10,591 nt of DNA. Source: an uncultured Eubacteriales bacterium. Its GTDB lineage: Bacteria > Bacillota > Clostridia > Christensenellales > UBA1242. The DNA lies in assembly GCA_900557655.1 (NCBI GenBank), contig USTX01000010.1:1-10591 (forward strand). The letters run 5' to 3'. This document shows, piece by piece, positions 7,103-10,591 of the stretch; position 1 is the first letter of the stretch; each line of letters begins with the position of its first letter. Both the position numbers and the translations under genes were made by a program. The notes under the pieces were generated by a model. The model worked only from the letters and a program-made list of their open reading frames with translations. It ran no database searches and had not been told where the DNA came from.

Positions 7103-7182
7103 CAATATTTAAACTTTAAACTTTAACAATGAGATTGCCACGTCACGTTCGTTCCTCGCAATGACATCAATATTTAAACTTT
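7103..7182 (+). repeat. 15-bp direct repeats with heptads bracketing a REP-like unit
   Basis: CAATATTTAAACTTT occurs exactly at 7103-7117 and again at 7168-7182. Both copies run into heptad-like DNA, and the REP-like unit lies between them. Confidence 0.85.
7131..7166. repeat. REP-like half-unit, copy 3
   Basis: The unit starts GAGATTGCCACGTCACG and ends TTCCTCGCAATGACA, nearly identical to the left arm at 723-760. ATTGC and GCAAT at the ends can pair. It lies between ppa and the mscL promoter. Confidence 0.85.
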
Positions 7183-7200
7183 GAAATTTGTTAAAAAGGC

Positions 7201-7229
7201 TTGAAATTGTGGCGGTAGCGGCGTATAAT
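7201..7229 (+). promoter_or_regulatory. mscL promoter
   Basis: TTGAAA (7201-7206), a 17-bp spacer and TATAAT (7224-7229) make a near-consensus promoter. The predicted start is near 7236, giving a leader of about 29 nt that contains GTTAGTTTAAC (7241-7251), a small palindrome, and the ribosome binding site. Confidence 0.85.
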
Positions 7230-7264
7230 TGTTGCGTAAAGTTAGTTTAACAAAGGAGAAAATT

Positions 7265-7912
7265 ATGAAAAAGTTTTTTGCGGACTTTAAAAAATTCATA
7301 AGTCGCGGCAATATCGTGGATATGTCAGTCGGCGTTATTATCGGTAGCGCTTTTAGTGCGATTGTTACGGCGCTTACCAACAAAATCATTATGCCGCTTA
7401 TCAACTTGTTTTTGTCAGCAGGCGGCACCAACGGGCTTGAAACAGCCTACACTTTTTTGAAAAAGGCATATAACCCAACAACGGGCGAAATTGACCTTAA
7501 TAAGTCTATCTATATCGATTGGGGCGCGTTTATCACGGCGATTATCAACTTTTTCTTAATAGCGTTTGTTTTGTTTATCATCTTAAAGGCGGTTATGAAA
7601 GCTAACGAGATGTGGAAGGGCGCCGTTGACGAGGTGACCAACAAAGACCTTATCAAAGAAAAACACGAGGTAAGAAAACAGGCTAAACTTGACAAAAAGT
7701 CGTTTAAACTTGCGTGGAGCGAGCACCTTGCTGAAAAAGAGCGCCTTGCAAATGAAGCCAAAGCACAAAAAGAGGCCGAAGAGAAGGCCAAAGCCGAGGC
7801 CGACGCCCTTGCTAACCCAAGTGAGCAAGCCCTTTTAAAAGAAATCCGCGACCTTTTAAAGGCCCAAGTTGGTGAAAGCAAGACCGCGAGCGATGCGGCT
7901 GACGCTAATTAG
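7265..7912 (+). CDS. mscL: Large-conductance mechanosensitive channel with extended cytoplasmic tail
   Basis: MscL opens under membrane tension to release solutes during hypo-osmotic shock. The first transmembrane helix carries the family signature RGNIVDMSVGVIIGSAF (14-30, TM1 about 17-45); after the periplasmic loop, TM2 is about 85-110. The C-terminal bundle helix ALLKEIRDLLKAQ (189-201) closely resembles the E. coli end (LLTEIRDLLKEQ). The protein is 215 residues against the usual 130-150. The extra length lies between TM2 and this helix (about 116-185): Lys/Glu/Ala-rich, probably helical or coiled-coil (EKERLANEAKAQKEAEEKAKAEADA). The ATG at 7265 follows AAAGGAG (7252-7258). A TTG-started frame from 7229 would overlap the -10 box, so it is rejected. 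proS begins 36 bp downstream. Confidence 0.95.
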   Translation: MKKFFADFKKFISRGNIVDMSVGVIIGSAFSAIVTALTNKIIMPLINLFLSAGGTNGLETAYTFLKKAYNPTTGEIDLNKSIYIDWGAFITAIINFFLIAFVLFIILKAVMKANEMWKGAVDEVTNKDLIKEKHEVRKQAKLDKKSFKLAWSEHLAEKERLANEAKAQKEAEEKAKAEADALANPSEQALLKEIRDLLKAQVGESKTASDAADAN

Positions 7913-7927
7913 TTAAGCGATTAACTA
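7910..7927 (+). other. Small hairpin over the mscL stop codon
   Basis: TAGTTAA (7910-7916), loop GCGA and TTAACTA (7921-7927) form a perfect 7-bp AT-rich stem with a GNRA-type tetraloop; the mscL TAG is its first three bases. No T-run follows, so it is not a standard terminator. It could set the mscL/proS transcript ratio or protect a 3' end, or be chance. Confidence 0.45.
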
Positions 7928-7948
7928 TTACTTAAATTAGGAGAGATT

Positions 7949-9373
7949 ATGAAAAATAAAGCGATAACAAGCAGAGATGAAGACTTTGCACAATGGTATA
8001 CTGACGTTGTTAAGGCCGCAAAGTTAGCGGACTATTCGGGAACAAAGGGCTGTATTGTTTTTGAGCCGAACGGGTTTGCGCTTTGGGAGAAAATGCAAAG
8101 CGTGCTTGATCGTATGTTTAAAGAAACGGGGCACGTTAACGTTTGTATGCCAATGCTTATCCCTGAAAGTTTGCTGAAAAAAGAGGGTGAACTTATTGAG
8201 GGGTTTGCGCCTGAGTGTGCGTGGGTAACGATGGGCGGCAACAAAAATCTTGAAGAGAGATTTGCCATAAGGCCAACAAGCGAGACCTTGTTTTCAGACT
8301 ATTATAAAGACAAAGTTAAGTCTTATCGCGACCTGCCAAAACTTTATAACCAATGGTGGAGCGTAATGCGTTGGGAAAAAGAAACACGTCCGTTTTTAAG
8401 AACGCGTGAGTTTTTGTGGCAAGAGGGGCACACGGTTCACGAGTCAAGCCGCGAGGCGATTGAAGAAACCGAAAGAATGCTTCACGTTTATGAAAGGTTT
8501 TTCAAAGAGTATCTTGCTATCCCAGCAATAACGGGCATCAAGACCGAGAAAGAGAAGTTTGCGGGCGCCGAAACGACGTACACCGTTGAATCGCTTATGT
8601 ATAACGGCGTGACTCTTCAAAGCGCAACCAGCCACTATTTCGGCCAAAAGTTTTCAAAGGCCTATGATATCAAATTCTTAAACCGCGAAAACCAACTTGA
8701 ATACGCTTACCAGACGTCTTGGGGTGCTTCAACGCGTATGATTGGCGGCCTTATTATGGTTCATAGTGACGATTTTGGGCTTGTTTTGCCACCAAAGATT
8801 GCGCCTAAACAGGTTGTTATCGTGCCTATCGGGACGGACGAAAAGGTTATGAATTTAAGCGACGGAATCTGTCAAAAACTTAACAGTAATGGCGTTGTTG
8901 CGTTTGTTGACAAAACTGAGCGCAGCCCTGGGTTTAAGTTCGCGGAGCACGAGGTTTGCGGCATCCCAGTTCGTGTTGAAGTTGGTATGCGAGACATTGA
9001 ACAAGGGCTTATTACGCTTGCAAGGCGAGATACGCGTGCCAAGGTCACTATAAGCACAAACGGCGATATCGTAAGTGAGATTAAAGCGCTTTTAACAGAA
9101 ATTCAAAACAACCTTTACAACACGGCGCTTGAAAGACGCAACAAGCTTACATTCAAGGCAAAAACCCTTGACGAGCTTGACAAGATTATGTCGAGTCAAC
9201 CTGGGTTTGTTTATGCGCCTTGGTGCGGCAGCACAGAGTGTGAGATGAAGGTTAAAGAGGTCAAAGGCACCAAATCGCGCTGTATCACCGCTGAACACGT
9301 TTGCAGCGACGATAAATGCTTAGTTTGTGGCAAAAAGGCAAAACACATTGTTGTTTGGGGCATTCAATATTAA
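7949..9373 (+). CDS. proS: Prolyl-tRNA synthetase, archaeal/eukaryotic type
   Basis: This cytoplasmic class II enzyme attaches proline to tRNA-Pro. At 474 residues it matches the short ProRS type that lacks the bacterial INS editing domain between motifs 2 and 3. Motif 2 is RWEKETRPFLRTREF (141-155) followed by LWQEGHT, and motif 3 is GASTRMIGGLIMVHSDDFGL (259-278). The anticodon-binding domain spans about 285-390 (VVIVPIGTDEK...). The C-terminal zinc domain has Cys426, Cys431, Cys457 and Cys460, with further Cys at 445 and 452, and the chain ends in the family's terminal tyrosine (VVWGIQY). The ATG follows TAGGAGAG. No strong promoter lies in the 36-bp gap after mscL, so readthrough from mscL is likely. 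A hairpin terminator follows the TAA. Confidence 0.97.
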   Translation: MKNKAITSRDEDFAQWYTDVVKAAKLADYSGTKGCIVFEPNGFALWEKMQSVLDRMFKETGHVNVCMPMLIPESLLKKEGELIEGFAPECAWVTMGGNKNLEERFAIRPTSETLFSDYYKDKVKSYRDLPKLYNQWWSVMRWEKETRPFLRTREFLWQEGHTVHESSREAIEETERMLHVYERFFKEYLAIPAITGIKTEKEKFAGAETTYTVESLMYNGVTLQSATSHYFGQKFSKAYDIKFLNRENQLEYAYQTSWGASTRMIGGLIMVHSDDFGLVLPPKIAPKQVVIVPIGTDEKVMNLSDGICQKLNSNGVVAFVDKTERSPGFKFAEHEVCGIPVRVEVGMRDIEQGLITLARRDTRAKVTISTNGDIVSEIKALLTEIQNNLYNTALERRNKLTFKAKTLDELDKIMSSQPGFVYAPWCGSTECEMKVKEVKGTKSRCITAEHVCSDDKCLVCGKKAKHIVVWGIQY

Positions 9374-9379
9374 AAAGTT

Positions 9380-9408
9380 AAAGCATTCCTCTGTAGGTAA
9401 TGCTTTTT
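9380..9408 (+). terminator. proS terminator
   Basis: AAAGCATT (9380-9387) pairs with AATGCTTT (9399-9406). CCT and AGG continue the stem inside after a bulged T, around a CTGT loop. Five Ts (9404-9408) follow, so it is of moderate strength. Confidence 0.75.
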
Positions 9409-9495
9409 ATGTATAGAAACTATTAAGTGTTTTATTTTGAAAAACGAAATTTCTGATTTTTTTATTAAAATTTTTATCGAAAATTATCGGAGGTA

Positions 9496-9524
9496 TTGCC
9501 ATCTCGGCAGTGTTGTGATATAAT
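9496..9524 (+). promoter_or_regulatory. Promoter of the small membrane protein gene
   Basis: TTGCCA (9496-9501), a 17-bp spacer and TATAAT (9519-9524) with TGA directly upstream (extended -10). A very AT-rich tract at about 9430-9485 could act as an UP element. TGCC-ATCTC-GGCA (9497-9509), an interrupted palindrome, overlaps the -35 box and could be an operator. The predicted start near 9531 leaves a leader of about 13 nt. Confidence 0.8.
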
Positions 9525-9543
9525 GATAAAAAAGGAGAAAGAC

Positions 9544-10017
9544 ATGAAAAATAAAAAAGGTTTAGGCCGCGTGGCTGCGCTTAGTACGGTCAGCGCGCTT
9601 ATGTTTGCGTCATATTTTGGGATGAATTTTAAGATTAAGGCGCTTGAAAAACGTAACGAGGAAATCTTGGATAATTTCTATAAAACAAATCAAGAGTATA
9701 ACGAGTATTACGATTATAACTTGTCGATTTTAGACCAAAAGTTTAGAGATGGCTTAGTTGACGAAGATTGGTATAACTTAGAGCGCAGCGCCTTACTTGA
9801 ACGAAGAATGACCAAAGGCAATATTATGGTTTTTGGCCGCACCGAAGAAAAGGCGGAGTTTTTTCTTAACAACTCTAAAATCGTTGATTGCAAAAACTTA
9901 CGTTATCCTGCGCTTGCTTGCGGGGGAGTTGGTATTGTTGCTCTTGGGTTGCAACTAAAGCATATGCAAGACGAAAATGTCCGCGAGGAAGAACCCGAAA
10001 CCGAAATAAGCAAATAA
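9544..10017 (+). CDS. Small membrane protein of unknown function (two helices)
   Basis: I do not recognise this 157-residue protein. A basic N-terminus (MKNKKGLGR) leads into a first hydrophobic helix at about 9-28. A long polar stretch (about 30-118) follows, rich in Glu, Asn and Tyr (EKRNEEILDN, NQEYNEYYDYN) and likely helical in its first half. A second hydrophobic segment lies at about 121-138 (YPALACGGVGIVALGLQL), then an acidic tail (REEEPETE). Two-pass topology with both ends inside and a roughly 90-residue outer loop fits the basic start. Two cysteines (116 and 126) lie near the second helix. The ATG at 9544 follows AAGGAGAAAGAC; an upstream ATG at 9523 overlaps the -10 box and is rejected. 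It is a monocistronic unit with its own promoter and terminator. Confidence 0.82.
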   Translation: MKNKKGLGRVAALSTVSALMFASYFGMNFKIKALEKRNEEILDNFYKTNQEYNEYYDYNLSILDQKFRDGLVDEDWYNLERSALLERRMTKGNIMVFGRTEEKAEFFLNNSKIVDCKNLRYPALACGGVGIVALGLQLKHMQDENVREEEPETEISK

Positions 10018-10041
10018 AAAGCGCCCAAAAGGACGTTTTTT
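10016..10041 (+). terminator. Terminator of the small membrane protein gene
   Basis: AAAAAGCGCCC and GGACGTTTTTT pair around an AAAA loop, with one C/A mismatch and one G/T wobble, then six Ts (10036-10041). The stem begins inside the stop codon. Confidence 0.7.
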
Positions 10042-10126
10042 GAAATTATATGACCCCTTGCTGCACTAGGAGCCATATATTTTTAAAAAATATAACTTGC
10101 TTGTTAGGGTAAATATCATTAAAAAC

Positions 10127-10151
10127 AAAAAAAAGCCCTTGCAGGCTTTTT
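10127..10151 (-). terminator. tRNA-Lys terminator
   Basis: On the minus strand AAAAAGCC (10151-10144) pairs with GGCTTTTT (10137-10130) around a 6-nt loop and continues into a run of eight Ts (10134-10127). It could also act in the plus direction. The stretch 10042-10126 between the two terminators holds only AT-rich DNA with an ATATTTTTAAAAAATAT near-palindrome at about 10075. Confidence 0.85.
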
Positions 10152-10159
10152 ATTTTGCT

Positions 10160-10235
10160 TGGTGGGTCATCGGGGGCTCGAACCCCGGACATTTCGATTA
10201 AGAGTCGAACGCTCTGCCAACTGAGCTAATGACCC
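10160..10235 (-). tRNA. tRNA-Lys (anticodon CUU)
   Basis: The minus strand folds as a perfect 76-nt cloverleaf. The acceptor stem GGGTCAT/ATGACCC has discriminator A and an encoded CCA (10162-10160). The D-stem is GCTC/GAGC with an AGTTGGCA loop, the anticodon stem TTCGA/TCGAA with loop CTCTTAA, the variable loop ATGTC, and the T-stem CGGGG/CCCCG with loop TTCGAGC. The anticodon CTT (10202-10200) reads the lysine codon AAG. A promoter and a terminator flank it, so it is transcribed alone. Confidence 0.97.
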
Positions 10236-10247
10236 AAGCGCTTTTGT

Positions 10248-10275
10248 ATTATACCACATTTTTAACAAAATGCAA
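10248..10275 (-). promoter_or_regulatory. tRNA-Lys promoter
   Basis: On the minus strand TTGCAT (10275-10270), a 16-bp spacer and TATAAT (10253-10248) preceded by TGG (extended -10). The predicted start is a few bases before the mature tRNA 5' end at 10235, giving a very short 5' leader for RNase P to remove. Confidence 0.8.
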
Positions 10276-10383
10276 CCGTATTTACAAAAAAAAGTAGAAA
10301 AATTTGAAAAATAAATGTGTAATAGTGTAAATTAATTGGGTTAAAAACCTAGAACGTTGGCTTATGTGTGGTTTTATAATATC

Positions 10384-10413
10384 TTGACAATGGCAAGCGG
10401 GGGGTGGTATAAT
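10384..10413 (+). promoter_or_regulatory. SDR gene promoter, consensus, apparently leaderless
   Basis: TTGACA (10384-10389), an 18-bp spacer and TATAAT (10408-10413) with TGG upstream (extended -10) match the consensus exactly in both hexamers. The -10 box ends 7 bp before the ATG, so the expected start point is at or next to base 10421. A second TATAAT at 10375-10380 lacks a fitting -35. Confidence 0.85.
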
Positions 10414-10420
10414 TAGTTAA

Positions 10421-10591
10421 ATGAAAAGAGACAAAAAAAATATAAACGTACGGGTAAAGAAGACGGCGGTTGTGATTGGCGCAAGCGGCGGCATTGGCGA
10501 AAGTGTGGCGACGGCATTTTTTAAAAAAGGATACAACGTGGTTTGCGGGTATCACTTTAACCAGATGGCGGCCGAGGCGCTTGCGGACAGG
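10421..10591 (+). CDS. Short-chain dehydrogenase/reductase, N-terminal part
   Basis: The frame is open from the ATG to the window end (57 residues seen; families are about 230-260). After a basic 13-residue lead (MKRDKKNINVRVK) comes the Rossmann start KTAVVIGASGGIGESVA with the glycine pattern GASGGIG (about residues 20-26), then KKGYNVVCGYHFN, where the second strand meets the cofactor ribose. This is typical of the SDR superfamily (FabG-like oxidoreductases) using NAD(P)H; the substrate cannot be told from the fragment. The SDR fold normally starts within a few residues of the Met, so the basic lead is slightly long. No Shine-Dalgarno lies at the normal distance; the only purine run (GGGGGGTGG, 10399-10407) is inside the promoter spacer. 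Confidence 0.88.
   Translation, partial: MKRDKKNINVRVKKTAVVIGASGGIGESVATAFFKKGYNVVCGYHFNQMAAEALADR

Noticed and set aside
10375..10380. Second TATAAT as the main SDR promoter
   Set aside because: The nearest TTG-type hexamer (TTGGCT, 10357-10362) is only 12 bp away, too close; the downstream TTGACA-18-TATAAT pair is far better.
10349..10555. Minus-strand open frame of 68 codons
   Set aside because: It is antisense to the SDR gene and its consensus promoter and has no ribosome binding site or recognisable family.

Overview
This 10.6 kb window looks like a chromosomal housekeeping segment from a fairly low-GC Bacillota-type bacterium, most likely an uncultured Clostridia relative. That guess rests on strong AAGGAG-type ribosome binding sites, sigma-A-like promoters (TTGNNN, 16-18 bp, TATAAT), a HelD-type helicase, an archaeal/eukaryotic-type ProRS without editing domain, and short intergenic gaps. 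The assignment below phylum is not secure. No prophage, CRISPR array, transposase, restriction or toxin genes were seen. I did not find a convincing new multi-gene system; the unusual signal lies mainly in the intergenic DNA.

Layout. 1-666: the C-terminal half of rarA, a replication-fork ATPase, cut by the window edge. 667-947: a gene-free stretch filled by a REP/MITE-like inverted repeat and a 7-bp tandem repeat array. 948-4715: an apparent three-gene operon (15-nt gaps) of helD (RNA polymerase-recycling helicase family), a PnuC-like vitamin-precursor transporter and a membrane-anchored exported protein of unknown function, closed by a strong terminator. 4960-6351 (minus): asnS. 6522-7061: ppa, divergent from asnS. 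7265-7912: mscL with an unusually long charged cytoplasmic insert. 7949-9373: proS, close behind mscL. 9544-10017: a small two-helix membrane protein of unknown function with its own near-consensus promoter. 10160-10235 (minus): tRNA-Lys(CUU) with CCA encoded, a promoter and a terminator. 10421-10591: start of a short-chain dehydrogenase/reductase, which appears to be transcribed without a leader.

How the genes fit together. AsnRS, ProRS and tRNA-Lys serve translation, and soluble pyrophosphatase removes the PPi made by aminoacylation and nucleic acid synthesis. RarA and HelD act on stalled replication and transcription complexes. PnuC-like uptake feeds NAD (or another cofactor), and MscL is the osmotic safety valve. 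These are mostly independent transcription units rather than one pathway.

The intergenic regions share two dispersed repeats: a palindromic unit running from GATTGCCACGTCAC to AATGAC (three loci), and runs of a 7-bp unit (AACTTTA/AACTTTC, either strand) that often sit next to it. Of nine complete genes plus the 3' end of rarA, none needs recoding: every complete reading frame ends in TAA or TAG, so the standard bacterial code fits.
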